From a virus, in the IMG/VR virus record IMGVR_UViG_3300025632_000039, positions 1 to 36,378 of that record: DNA of 36,378 bases, one strand, 5' to 3'. A program made the translations under genes and the position numbers. Under the pieces are notes generated by a model. It was not told the origin of the DNA. It was given only the letters and a program-made list of their open reading frames with translations, and ran no database searches. Numbering within the stretch: position 1 is the stretch's first letter; every line of letters begins with the position of its first letter. Below are positions 6,905 to 14,937 of this stretch, in pieces.

Positions 6905-9319
6905 ATGAATAGACGAACTACAAATAATTTCTTTCCTAGCCAAGTAGTTAGTGATGCCGAGAAGATTAGTTATGAATACGGTTTAAAGGTTGCTCGTGCT
7001 ATTGAACGAGAGTGGTTTGACAATAGTTCTAATGGTAGTAGGTATAATAAAGGATTAAATAATTTTCACAATTTAAGACTGTATGCTAGAGGTGAGCAAT
7101 CTATACAAAAATATAAAGATGAATTATCTATTAATGGTGATTTATCATATCTAAACTTAGACTGGAAACCAGTTCCAATTATACCTAAGTTTGTTGACAT
7201 AGTTGTTAACGGAATTGCAGAGAAACTATATGATATAAAAGCATACTCACAAGACCAAGCTGGAGTTAGCAAAAGAACAGCCTACATGGAGCAAATCCTT
7301 GATGATATGGCAATGAAAGATTTTGATGCGGCTACAAAAGAAGGTTTAAATATAGACCTGTCAAAAACACCAAAAGAAGAACTTCCCGACTCAGAAGAAG
7401 AGCTAGCATTACACATGCAACTTAACTATAAGCAAGCTGTTGAGTTAGCTGAGGAGGCGGCTTTAGGCGTTTTGTTTAAAGGCAATAACTACGATTTAAT
7501 AAAAAGAAGGTTCTACCAAGATTTAACAATACTGGGTATTGGAGCTGTAAAAACTTCTTTTAACACGTCTGAAGGTGTGGTTATAGACTATGTTGATCCG
7601 GCTAACTTAGTTTATTCGCATACAGAATCACCATATTTTGAGGACATATACTATGTTGGCGAGGTAAAAGAAATTCCAATTAACGAGTTGGTTAAAGAAT
7701 TTCCACATTTAGAACACGAAGACTTAGAGGAAATATGTAAAAAGAATAGTGCTTATAGAGACATGGGCCGTAGAAATCGTGATAACGATAATAACAAAAT
7801 TCAAGTACTATACTTTAACTATAAAACTTATATGAACGAAGTTTATAAGGTTAAAGAAACAGCTAGTGGTTCTGCTAAAATAATAAAAAAAGATGATAAG
7901 TTTAATCCACCAGTAGATGTAGACTTTAAGTTTTCTAAATTACAAAGAGCTATCGAGTGTTTATATGAAGGAGCGTTAATCCTTGGTACTGATAAATTAC
8001 TTAAATGGGAGATGGCGAGGAATATGATGCGTACTAAAAGTGATTACACTAAAGTTAAAATGAACTATGCTATCTGTGCACCAAGAATGTATGAAGGACG
8101 AATAGAATCACTTGTAAGCAGAATAACTGGGTTTGCTGACATGATACAACTAACTCATTTAAAACTTCAACAAGTATTATCTAGAATGGTTCCTGATGGT
8201 GTTTATTTAGATGCAGACGGTTTGGCTGAAATAGATTTAGGTAATGGAACAAACTACAATCCACAAGAAGCGCTTAACATGTACTTTCAAACAGGTTCTG
8301 TTATTGGTAGATCGTTAACTCAAGATGGTGATCAAAACATGGGTAAAACACCTATACAAGAAATATCTAATAGTAGTGCTGCTGCTAATAAAATGCAGGG
8401 GTTAATCAATACTTACAACTACTATTTACAAATGATTAGGGATACAACTGGTTTAAACGAAGCTAGAGATGCTTCCACACCAGACGCTAAATCGTTAGTT
8501 GGTATACAAAAAATGGCTGCAGCAAACTCAAATGTAGCTACAAGACATATCTTACAGAGTGGTATGTTCTTAACAGCAGAAGTTGCTGAATCATTATCTT
8601 TAAGAATATCTGACATACTAGAATATTCTCCAACAAAAGATGCTTTCATACAATCTATAGGCGTTCATAATGTTGCTACATTAAAAGAGATGGCAGAGTT
8701 ACACTTATACGATTTTGGAATATTCTTAGAGTTAGCACCAGATGATGAAGAAAAACAAATGTTAGAAAATAACATACAAACATCTATACAGCAAGGATCA
8801 ATAGACTTAGAAGATGCTATTGACTTAAGAAACATTAGAAATATTAAGCTAGCTAATCAAATGCTTAAAATTACTAGAAAGAAAAAAGCAGAGTTAAAGC
8901 AAAAGCAAGAACTCGAAATGACAGAAGCTCAAGGTAAATCTCAAGCAGAAGCTTCTAAAGCAGCAGCAGAAGCAGAGACTCAAAAAGCTCAGGCAGCACA
9001 CCAATTGAACGTTGAGTTGGAAAATGTAAAGTCACAAAATAAAACTCAGCAAATGCAAATGGAATCTGAGATTAAAAAAGAACTCATGCAAATGGAGTTT
9101 GAGATCAACATGAAGCTTCAAGAGATGAACATGAAGGAGGTTGATATGAAAGACACAAGAAAAGAAGATCGTAAAGACGATAGAACAAAAATGCAAGCAT
9201 CACAACAGAGTGAGCTTATAGACCAAAGATTAAATAAGAAACCACCTAAAAAGTTTGAGTCCTCAGGTAATGATATAATGAGTGGCGAGTTCGGTTTAGG
9301 AGCATTTGGTCCTAAGTAA
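6905..9319 (+). CDS. Portal protein with long C-terminal coiled coil
   Basis: This 804-aa protein directly follows the large terminase and precedes scaffold and capsid genes, the standard place of the portal. Its N-terminal part has the usual long helices, with NLDWKPVPIIPKFVDIVVNGIAE near residue 80, a clip/wing region with VVIDYVDPANLVYS around 220, and a QQVLSRMVPDGVYLD helix around 425. After about residue 650 it becomes an Ala/Gln/Lys/Glu/Met-rich coiled coil (KAELKQKQELEMTEAQ, then QMQMESEIKKELMQMEFEI) to about 770, with a Gly/Pro tail. Podovirus portals such as P22 gp1 have a C-terminal helical barrel projecting into the head; the coiled coil here fits a comparable barrel. Portal function is inferred from context and architecture. 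Confidence 0.85.
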   Translation: MNRRTTNNFFPSQVVSDAEKISYEYGLKVARAIEREWFDNSSNGSRYNKGLNNFHNLRLYARGEQSIQKYKDELSINGDLSYLNLDWKPVPIIPKFVDIVVNGIAEKLYDIKAYSQDQAGVSKRTAYMEQILDDMAMKDFDAATKEGLNIDLSKTPKEELPDSEEELALHMQLNYKQAVELAEEAALGVLFKGNNYDLIKRRFYQDLTILGIGAVKTSFNTSEGVVIDYVDPANLVYSHTESPYFEDIYYVGEVKEIPINELVKEFPHLEHEDLEEICKKNSAYRDMGRRNRDNDNNKIQVLYFNYKTYMNEVYKVKETASGSAKIIKKDDKFNPPVDVDFKFSKLQRAIECLYEGALILGTDKLLKWEMARNMMRTKSDYTKVKMNYAICAPRMYEGRIESLVSRITGFADMIQLTHLKLQQVLSRMVPDGVYLDADGLAEIDLGNGTNYNPQEALNMYFQTGSVIGRSLTQDGDQNMGKTPIQEISNSSAAANKMQGLINTYNYYLQMIRDTTGLNEARDASTPDAKSLVGIQKMAAANSNVATRHILQSGMFLTAEVAESLSLRISDILEYSPTKDAFIQSIGVHNVATLKEMAELHLYDFGIFLELAPDDEEKQMLENNIQTSIQQGSIDLEDAIDLRNIRNIKLANQMLKITRKKKAELKQKQELEMTEAQGKSQAEASKAAAEAETQKAQAAHQLNVELENVKSQNKTQQMQMESEIKKELMQMEFEINMKLQEMNMKEVDMKDTRKEDRKDDRTKMQASQQSELIDQRLNKKPPKKFESSGNDIMSGEFGLGAFGPK

Positions 9320-9332
9320 AATTATTAACTAT

Positions 9333-9352
9333 TATTATATTATATTATGGCA
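9333..9352 (+). repeat. 20-bp direct repeat at start of scaffold gene, copy 1
   Basis: TATTATATTATATTATGGCA lies across the start codon of the scaffold-like gene and is identical to 12101-12120. It consists of TATTA units running into ATGGCA. It may be a shared translation-initiation or promoter-proximal element; low sequence complexity means coincidence is possible. Confidence 0.5.
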
Positions 9353-10525
9353 GAAAAAGAAGAGCCAATCGCTGATAGCGAAACTGGCAAAATTAAAGTA
9401 AAGAAAAAAGAAACAAAACAACCAGACGGTAACGAAACAAAAGGTAACGTTACTAAGGTTGCGGCAAAAATGAAGAAACCAGCTGAAGCTGTTGAACCAA
9501 CAGTTACAAAGGTTGATTTAAACAATCCACCAGAAGAAAAACCAGTTGAAGAAGTTAAACCTGAAGCTGAAGCGCAAGAGGTGGAAAAACAAGATGTACC
9601 AGTTGTAGAGGAAATTACTAACGAAACCGTAGAGCAGGTAGAAGAAGTAGCCGTTGAAGCTGCTGAGGCTATAAAAGAGTCTATGGAGACTGGCGAGCCT
9701 TTACCAGAGAATATTCAAAAGTTAGTTAACTTTATGGATGAGACTGGTGGTGATTTAAATGATTACGTTAAGCTTAATAGAGATTACAGTGATATGGATA
9801 ACCAAGACATACTGTATGAGCATTACAAGCAAACTAAACCTCATTTAAATGCAGAAGAAATTAACTTCCTTTTGGAAGATCAATTCTCGTTCGACGAAGA
9901 TGTAGACGACGATAGAGAAATACGTAGAAAAAAACTAGCGTTAAAAGAGCAAGTTGCAAACGCTAAATCTCAATTGGAAGAGAGTAAATCCAAATACTAT
10001 GAAGACATTAAAGCTGGGTCTAAACTAACTGACGATCAACAAAAGGCAATTGATTTCTTTAATAGATACAACAAGGAAGAAGCGAGTAACAAAGAGGTAG
10101 CAGATAAACAAAAATCTACTTTCTTAAATAAAACCGAGCAGGTTTTTAACGACAAATTCAAAGGTTTTGAATATGAGATCGGGGATAAGAAATTTAGATA
10201 CAACGTAAACAACGCTGGGGCGGTTAAGGATACTCAGGTAGACATTAATAATTTTGTCAAGAAGTTCTTGAATGAAAATAATGAAATGTCAGATGCTCAA
10301 GGTTATCATAAATCACTTTATACAGCAATGAATGCTGATGCTATCGCTAAACACTTTTACGAACAAGGCCAGGCTGATGCTATGAAAGATAGTGTTGAAA
10401 ATGCTAAAAACATAGATATGAGCCCTAGACAATCACACGGTACTGTAAGTGCTGGTGGTATAACCGTAAGAGCTTTAGGTGATAACTCTGCTGATTTCAA
10501 ATTTAAAATTAAAAACAAAAAATAA
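9347..10525 (+). CDS. Scaffold-like protein of the prohead
   Basis: This 392-aa protein sits between portal and major capsid genes. Its first ~115 residues are low-complexity and rich in Glu, Val, Pro and Lys (PPEEKPVEEVKPEAEAQEVE), probably disordered. The middle is helical and charged (RRKKLALKEQVANAKSQLEE). The end is basic, ADFKFKIKNKK, like the capsid-binding C-terminal tails of phage scaffolds. Scaffolds organise capsid subunits during prohead assembly and are then removed or degraded. No protease motif is present within it. The name rests on position and composition, because scaffold sequences diverge widely. Confidence 0.7.
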   Translation: MAEKEEPIADSETGKIKVKKKETKQPDGNETKGNVTKVAAKMKKPAEAVEPTVTKVDLNNPPEEKPVEEVKPEAEAQEVEKQDVPVVEEITNETVEQVEEVAVEAAEAIKESMETGEPLPENIQKLVNFMDETGGDLNDYVKLNRDYSDMDNQDILYEHYKQTKPHLNAEEINFLLEDQFSFDEDVDDDREIRRKKLALKEQVANAKSQLEESKSKYYEDIKAGSKLTDDQQKAIDFFNRYNKEEASNKEVADKQKSTFLNKTEQVFNDKFKGFEYEIGDKKFRYNVNNAGAVKDTQVDINNFVKKFLNENNEMSDAQGYHKSLYTAMNADAIAKHFYEQGQADAMKDSVENAKNIDMSPRQSHGTVSAGGITVRALGDNSADFKFKIKNKK

Positions 10526-10545
10526 CAAATTAAAAATTTAAAATT

Positions 10546-12042
10546 ATGGCAATATCAAACCCTGGTGGTTTGTTAAATAGTGTTCCAGCTGCAAGGCAAC
10601 AAACATTATCTACAAACTATCTAGATTTTACAGGCGCAGGTAACGACTGGGCACAACAATATTTACCAGATCTTATGGAGCAAGAAGCTGAAGTTTTCGG
10701 ACCGAGAACTATTTCAGGATTTCTTTCAAAAGTAGGAGCTGAAGAGTCTATGACTTCTGACCAAGTAGTTTGGTCTGAGCAATCAAGATTACACTTATCG
10801 TATACAGGTACGGTTCAACCAACTGGAGATGTAAATGGTACAATTACAATAGCTAACGATATTGATGGACAAGCTGTTGCAGCTGGAAAACACGGTATTA
10901 GAGTTAACGATATGTTGTTAATAGCACAAGCTGGCGCTGTAGTTAAAGCTTTGGCTGTTGAAACTCCAAACTCAAATGTTATTACAGTCGAGCCTTACGC
11001 AGAGGCAACTTTATCTGCTGCTGGTCTTACTGCCGCTGCTTGTACTGTGTTAGTTATAGGTTCTGAGTTCGGTAAAGGAGCTGCTTATGCTGATGAAACT
11101 GGTACTTTTAAAACTGATTCAAGAGGAGCTAACGAGCCTTCATTCAAAACGTTTACTAACAAGCCAATCATTATGAAAGATTACTACGAAGTATCAGGTT
11201 CTGATGTTTCTAGAGTTGGTTGGGTTGAAGTTGCTGCTGAAGATGGTCAAGCTGGGTACTTATGGTACTTAAAAGCTGAAGCTGATACAAGAGCTCGTTT
11301 TAACGATCACTTAGAAATGACTATGCTTGAAGCTGAAAAAACAGTTGCTAACTCTATTATTGGATTTGGCGAGAACAGTCAAGTTAGAGGTGCTGCTGAT
11401 GCTGGTGCTAACGGAGCTGGTACTGAAGGTTTATTCGCTGCTATTGAGTCAAGAGGTAATATTACTTCTGGTATCACTGGTGTTAACGCTGCAACTGATT
11501 TAGCTGAATTTGATGCTATTTTAGCTGAGTTTGATTCTCAAGGTGCTATTGAAGAAAACATGATGTTTGTAAACAGAGCTACTTCGTTAGCAATGGATGA
11601 CATGTTAGCTTCTATGAATTCTTACGGAGCTGGAGGTACTTCTTACGGAGTATTCGACAACGAAGAAGATATGGCTTTAAACTTAGGTTTCTCTGGTTTC
11701 AGAAGAGGTTCTTATGACTTCTACAAGTCTGACATGAGATACTTGAATGACAAAGCTACAAGAGGTGGTATTAACTCTGCTGCTGGTTCAGCTGCTATCC
11801 GTGGTATTATTGTTCCTGCTGGAACTTCTACGGTTTATGACCAACAATTAGGGAAAAACCTTAAGAGACCATTTTTACATGTTAGGTACAGAGCTTCACA
11901 AACTGACAATAGAAAAATGAAAACTTGGGTTACTGGTTCTGTTGGAGCTGCTACATCTGCTTTAGATGCAATGCAAATCCACATGTTATCAGAAAGATGT
12001 TTAGTTACACAAGGTGCTAACAATTTCATGTTAATGAAATAA
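10546..12042 (+). CDS. Major capsid protein
   Basis: This 498-aa protein follows the scaffold gene and is closed by a strong terminator. It opens AISNPGGLLNSVPAARQQTL, then has FGPRTISGFLSKVGAEESM, a long helix with KAEADTRARFNDHLEMTMLEAEK (about 245-270), and a C-terminal PFLHVRYRASQTDNRKMKTW strand that ends in SERCLVTQGANNFMLMK. The alternation of an N-arm, a spine-like helix and a beta-rich P-domain fits an HK97-fold shell protein, of the size used by crAss-like and related podoviruses. Codon choice is unusually uniform (GCT, GGT, ACT, TCT), more than in neighbouring genes, as expected for the most abundant product. Position is the strongest evidence. Confidence 0.82.
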   Translation: MAISNPGGLLNSVPAARQQTLSTNYLDFTGAGNDWAQQYLPDLMEQEAEVFGPRTISGFLSKVGAEESMTSDQVVWSEQSRLHLSYTGTVQPTGDVNGTITIANDIDGQAVAAGKHGIRVNDMLLIAQAGAVVKALAVETPNSNVITVEPYAEATLSAAGLTAAACTVLVIGSEFGKGAAYADETGTFKTDSRGANEPSFKTFTNKPIIMKDYYEVSGSDVSRVGWVEVAAEDGQAGYLWYLKAEADTRARFNDHLEMTMLEAEKTVANSIIGFGENSQVRGAADAGANGAGTEGLFAAIESRGNITSGITGVNAATDLAEFDAILAEFDSQGAIEENMMFVNRATSLAMDDMLASMNSYGAGGTSYGVFDNEEDMALNLGFSGFRRGSYDFYKSDMRYLNDKATRGGINSAAGSAAIRGIIVPAGTSTVYDQQLGKNLKRPFLHVRYRASQTDNRKMKTWVTGSVGAATSALDAMQIHMLSERCLVTQGANNFMLMK

Positions 12043-12056
12043 GCATTTATTATATT

Positions 12057-12090
12057 AAAGACCGGGGCTTCGGCCTCGGCCTTTTATTTT
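12057..12090 (+). terminator. Rho-independent terminator after the capsid gene (UUCG loop)
   Basis: A perfect 7-bp stem (CCGGGGC at 12062-12068 with GCCTCGG at 12073-12079, one G-T pair) closes a TTCG tetraloop. After an A-C mismatch, the stem extends with GC and three AT pairs (12057-12060 with 12081-12084), and a T-rich tail follows (TTTTATTTTT). It sits 15 bases past the capsid stop. It would end or attenuate transcripts after the capsid gene. Confidence 0.85.
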
Positions 12091-12100
12091 TATTAATTTA

Positions 12101-12120
12101 TATTATATTATATTATGGCA
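12101..12120 (+). repeat. 20-bp direct repeat at start of the 283-aa gene, copy 2
   Basis: Identical to 9333-9352 and placed in the same register over the start codon (ATG 12115). Here it lies directly downstream of the terminator, where a new promoter would be needed if termination is complete; no clear flavobacterial -33/-7 pair is visible. Confidence 0.5.
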
Positions 12121-12966
12121 AAGAAAACAAAGAAGGTTGAGGTAGAACCTCAAATTGAAACAATGGAAGAAGTAGTTACAGAATATTTTGAAGAGCCTGT
12201 AGTTGAAGAACCAAAAGCAAGAGAAAGATTAAAACCTACAAACGAGTGGGAAATTAAAGATAGAATGTATTACTTGAAAGGCGGTAAAACACCTTTATCT
12301 AGATCTATAAAATCTACAGGTATATTTTACTTTGATGAAGAAAAAGGTTACGAAAGAGAACTTAAGTACTGTCAAAATCAAAGAACACCATTTGTTGACG
12401 AGATGAAAGGTGATCAAAGATTAGAGCATATTGTGTTTAGGTCAGGCGCTTTATACGTACCAAAAGAAAAAACAATTTTACAAAAACTACTTTCTTTATA
12501 CCACCCAGGTAAAGATGTTATGTACGAAGAGTACAAGCCAGAAGGTATTGCAGCTGAAGAAATTGATGTGTTAAATATTCAAGTTGATGCTTTAATAGCG
12601 GCTAGAAATATTGATATAGATATGGCTGAAGCTATTATGCGTGTAGAGAAAGGATCTGAAGTATCAGAGTTAAGTTCTAAGGAGCTTAAAAGAGATTTAT
12701 TAGTATTTGCAAGAAATAATCCTAAGCTCTTCTTAGAGCTAGCGGATGATGAAAATGTAATGCTAAGAAACTTTGGTATTAAAGCTGTTGAAAATGGAAT
12801 ATTAAGATTATCTTCTGATCAAAGAAACTTTATGTGGGGTAGTAATGGAAGGAAACTAATGGTTATACCATTTGACGAACATCCTTATACTGCATTAGCA
12901 CATTGGTTTAAAACTGATGAAGGTATGGAAATCTATTCTAATATAGAGAAAAGATTAAATCAATAA
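12115..12966 (+). CDS. Capsid-proximal phage protein, probable head completion or neck component
   Basis: This 283-aa protein begins with a Lys-rich start and an acidic stretch (KKVEVEPQIETMEEVVTEYF). It then has a beta-rich region (NEWEIKDRMYYLKGGKTPLS, FRSGALYVPKEKTILQKLL) and a helical C-terminal half with ELKRDLLVFARNNPKLFLEL and a final YTALAHWFKTDEGMEIYSNI. I do not recognise a characterised family. Position between capsid and ring proteins suggests a structural protein of the head or neck. It is bracketed by two UUCG hairpins, which could set its expression apart from the capsid gene and the tail genes. No enzyme motif is visible. Confidence 0.6.
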   Translation: MAKKTKKVEVEPQIETMEEVVTEYFEEPVVEEPKARERLKPTNEWEIKDRMYYLKGGKTPLSRSIKSTGIFYFDEEKGYERELKYCQNQRTPFVDEMKGDQRLEHIVFRSGALYVPKEKTILQKLLSLYHPGKDVMYEEYKPEGIAAEEIDVLNIQVDALIAARNIDIDMAEAIMRVEKGSEVSELSSKELKRDLLVFARNNPKLFLELADDENVMLRNFGIKAVENGILRLSSDQRNFMWGSNGRKLMVIPFDEHPYTALAHWFKTDEGMEIYSNIEKRLNQ

Positions 12967-12975
12967 CAAAATAAT

Positions 12976-12999
12976 ATGGTTGTCCTTCGGGGCAACCAT
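12976..12999 (+). terminator. 10-bp perfect hairpin with UUCG loop, terminator or attenuator
   Basis: ATGGTTGTCC (12976-12985) pairs over all ten bases, including one T-G pair, with GGGCAACCAT (12990-12999) around a TTCG loop. It starts nine bases after the stop of the 283-aa gene. The following sequence is A/T-rich but not a clean T-run, so it may attenuate transcription or protect an mRNA 3' end rather than terminate fully. Confidence 0.7.
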
Positions 13000-13017
13000 T
13001 TATTAAAATTTAATTTT

Positions 13018-13182
13018 ATGGAGGACAAATCAAAGGGTTTAGGAGACTCAATAGAAAAATTTACAAAAGCAACAGGGATAAAAAATATTGTTGATCAAGT
13101 TAATAAACTTAGAGGAAAGAAAGATTGTGGTTGTGGAAAAAGAAAAGATCAGCTTAACAAAAAATTCCCTTATAAAAAATAA
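13018..13182 (+). CDS. 54-aa Cys-rich phage protein (CGCGKRK motif)
   Basis: Start ATG 13018 gives 54 residues: MEDKSKGLGDSIEKFTKATGIKNIV, then DCGCGKRKDQLNKKFPYKK. An upstream ATG at 12976 is rejected because it lies within the UUCG hairpin and would add 14 unconserved residues. The ending D-C-G-C-G-K-R-K...LN..FPY is a recurrent motif of tiny proteins encoded in Bacteroidetes and marine phages. Two Cys could bind metal or pair between subunits. Function unknown; the location next to neck genes hints at a virion or assembly role. Confidence 0.65.
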   Translation: MEDKSKGLGDSIEKFTKATGIKNIVDQVNKLRGKKDCGCGKRKDQLNKKFPYKK

Positions 13183-13188
13183 AAAAAT

Positions 13189-13881
13189 ATGATACTAGTA
13201 GACACGGTATATCAAAGAGTTTTAGCGCTAGCTAACAAAGAACAGAGAGGGTATGTAACGCCTCAAGAGTTTAATCTACTAGCTAATCAAGCTCAAATGG
13301 AAATATTTGAACAATATTTCTACGATCAAAAAAGTGAAGATCAAAACCTAAAAAATTCAACCGAATTTTCTAATGTAGACGAGATGTTAGACGAAAAACT
13401 CTCTATATTTAAAACTACACAAGCCTTAACAGTTGCTGGATCTATTGGAACACTTCCTAACAACATGTATAGACTAGGATCTTTATTCTATGCTAGTTCT
13501 TTAATTGAAGTAGAGCAAGTCACAGAAGAGGAACTGATGTACCTACAGCAATCACCTTTAGCAAAGCCAAGTGTTTATTGCCCTGCTTTCGTAAGAAGTG
13601 GTGGTGATGTTGTGACGCTGTATCCTACTCCACTAACTGCTATAAATTTAAATTATATAAGAATGCCTTTGAAAGTTAATTGGGGTTACTCCGTTATTAA
13701 CGATAAAGCTCTTTATAATGGAACACCAGGTGTTTCGACGGATTTTGAATTACACAAGAGTGATGAGACTGAGTTGGTTTATAAAATATTATCGCTAGCT
13801 GGCATAGTCGTGGTGAAACCAGGTTTAGGCACTTATGCAGAACAACAAATAGCAGCACAAAAAACTCAAGAAAAACAATAA
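13189..13881 (+). CDS. Ring/connector protein below the portal (crAss-like R1 type)
   Basis: This 230-aa protein begins ILVDTVYQRVLALANKEQRGYVTPQEFNLLANQAQMEIFEQYF. This helical opening is characteristic of the first ring protein in crAss-like and other Bacteroidetes podoviruses. The centre is beta-rich (VTLYPTPLTAINLNYIRMP) and the C-terminus helical (GTYAEQQIAAQKTQ). It is near the size of T7 gp11 and occupies the same gene position, after the capsid and before the large tail protein. It probably binds the portal and contributes to the DNA channel. Six bases separate it from the 54-aa gene and three from the next. Confidence 0.7.
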   Translation: MILVDTVYQRVLALANKEQRGYVTPQEFNLLANQAQMEIFEQYFYDQKSEDQNLKNSTEFSNVDEMLDEKLSIFKTTQALTVAGSIGTLPNNMYRLGSLFYASSLIEVEQVTEEELMYLQQSPLAKPSVYCPAFVRSGGDVVTLYPTPLTAINLNYIRMPLKVNWGYSVINDKALYNGTPGVSTDFELHKSDETELVYKILSLAGIVVVKPGLGTYAEQQIAAQKTQEKQ

Positions 13882-13884
13882 GAA

Positions 13885-14934
13885 ATGGGATTATACAATG
13901 GTAGTTTAGCTAATTATTATGGAGGTTTAGAGGATACTGGATCTTATCAATTCATATCTGTAACAGATATTATAAATAACTTTCGAGTTGCTTATGTAGG
14001 CGAGGATAAAATAATACCTAAAATATCTAGAGCAGATATAAAGTTTCATGCTTTAAGAGGTATTCAAGAGTTGTCTTACGATACATTTAGAGCTTGCAAG
14101 ACACTGGAATTAGAAGTGCCACCAAGCTTATTATTGTTACTACCACATGATTATGTAGAGTACACTAAAATATCATGGATAGATAGTAATGGTAAATGCC
14201 ACCCAATTAACCAATGTAAGTCATGTCCAAAAGACCCTTTGTCATACGAACAAAATGACGATGGTACTATAAATGTAGGAACAATTACAGCGGGTGAAGA
14301 TGTAACGGTAACAGTACCAGCTTATGGTACCGGTTGGAATCCAGTTTATAATGATGAAGAAAAAAGATATGATGATGATGTAAATGACCCAAGAAATTGG
14401 GATGTTTGGAACGCCGCAACTACAACAACAACAACACTTGGCTCTTACTACTCACAGGATCCTACGGTAGAAGATTCTACAACTTGGGCCAACGTTCAAA
14501 ATAGTGGTTCTGTAAACAGTGCTAATAACAGCGTTGACGCTGAAGATACTATGTACCAAACTAATGTTGGCCAAAGGTATGGACTAGACCCTCAGCATGC
14601 TAATATTAATGGTTGTTTTTGGATAAACTGTAGAACAGGAAAAATTCATTTTGACTCTAATTTAGCTGGTAAAACTGTGACTATACAATACATAAGCGAT
14701 GGAGTTGCTACTGATGATGAGATGATAGTTCATAAGTTTGCCGAAGAAGCTATGTATAAGCATATAGCTCACTCAATATTAAACACAAGAGCTAACACAG
14801 ATCGCAATATAGTTGCTACATTTAAAAAAGAAAGATTTGCTGCTGTTAGAAATGCTAAGATAAGATTATCAAGTATAAAGCTAGAAGAGATTACTCAGAT
14901 AATAAGAGGTAAGTCAAAATGGATTAAACACTAA
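13885..14934 (+). CDS. Second neck/ring protein, likely head-tail connector
   Basis: This 349-aa protein starts MGLYNGSLANYYGG, has a conserved-looking helical block VTDIINNFRVAYVGEDKIIPKISRADIKFHALRGIQELSYDTFRA (about 35-75) and a beta-rich PPSLLLLLPHDYVEYTKISW segment. A central Thr/Asn/Asp-rich region (about 120-220) holds a cluster of Cys (QCKSCPKD) before it. The C-terminal domain (VTIQYISDGVATDDEMIVHKFAEEAMYKHIAHSI) is helical. Order and size fit the second of the stacked ring proteins in crAss-like podoviruses. Function by analogy: joining portal ring to tail. The central low-complexity insert is unusual and could be an exposed loop. Confidence 0.65.
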   Translation: MGLYNGSLANYYGGLEDTGSYQFISVTDIINNFRVAYVGEDKIIPKISRADIKFHALRGIQELSYDTFRACKTLELEVPPSLLLLLPHDYVEYTKISWIDSNGKCHPINQCKSCPKDPLSYEQNDDGTINVGTITAGEDVTVTVPAYGTGWNPVYNDEEKRYDDDVNDPRNWDVWNAATTTTTTLGSYYSQDPTVEDSTTWANVQNSGSVNSANNSVDAEDTMYQTNVGQRYGLDPQHANINGCFWINCRTGKIHFDSNLAGKTVTIQYISDGVATDDEMIVHKFAEEAMYKHIAHSILNTRANTDRNIVATFKKERFAAVRNAKIRLSSIKLEEITQIIRGKSKWIKH

Positions 14935-14937
14935 AAT

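Noticed and set aside
12976-13017. Longer start for the 54-aa Cys-rich protein
   Set aside because: The added codons lie within the UUCG hairpin; ATG 13018 has the usual A/T-rich leader and gives the conserved opening.
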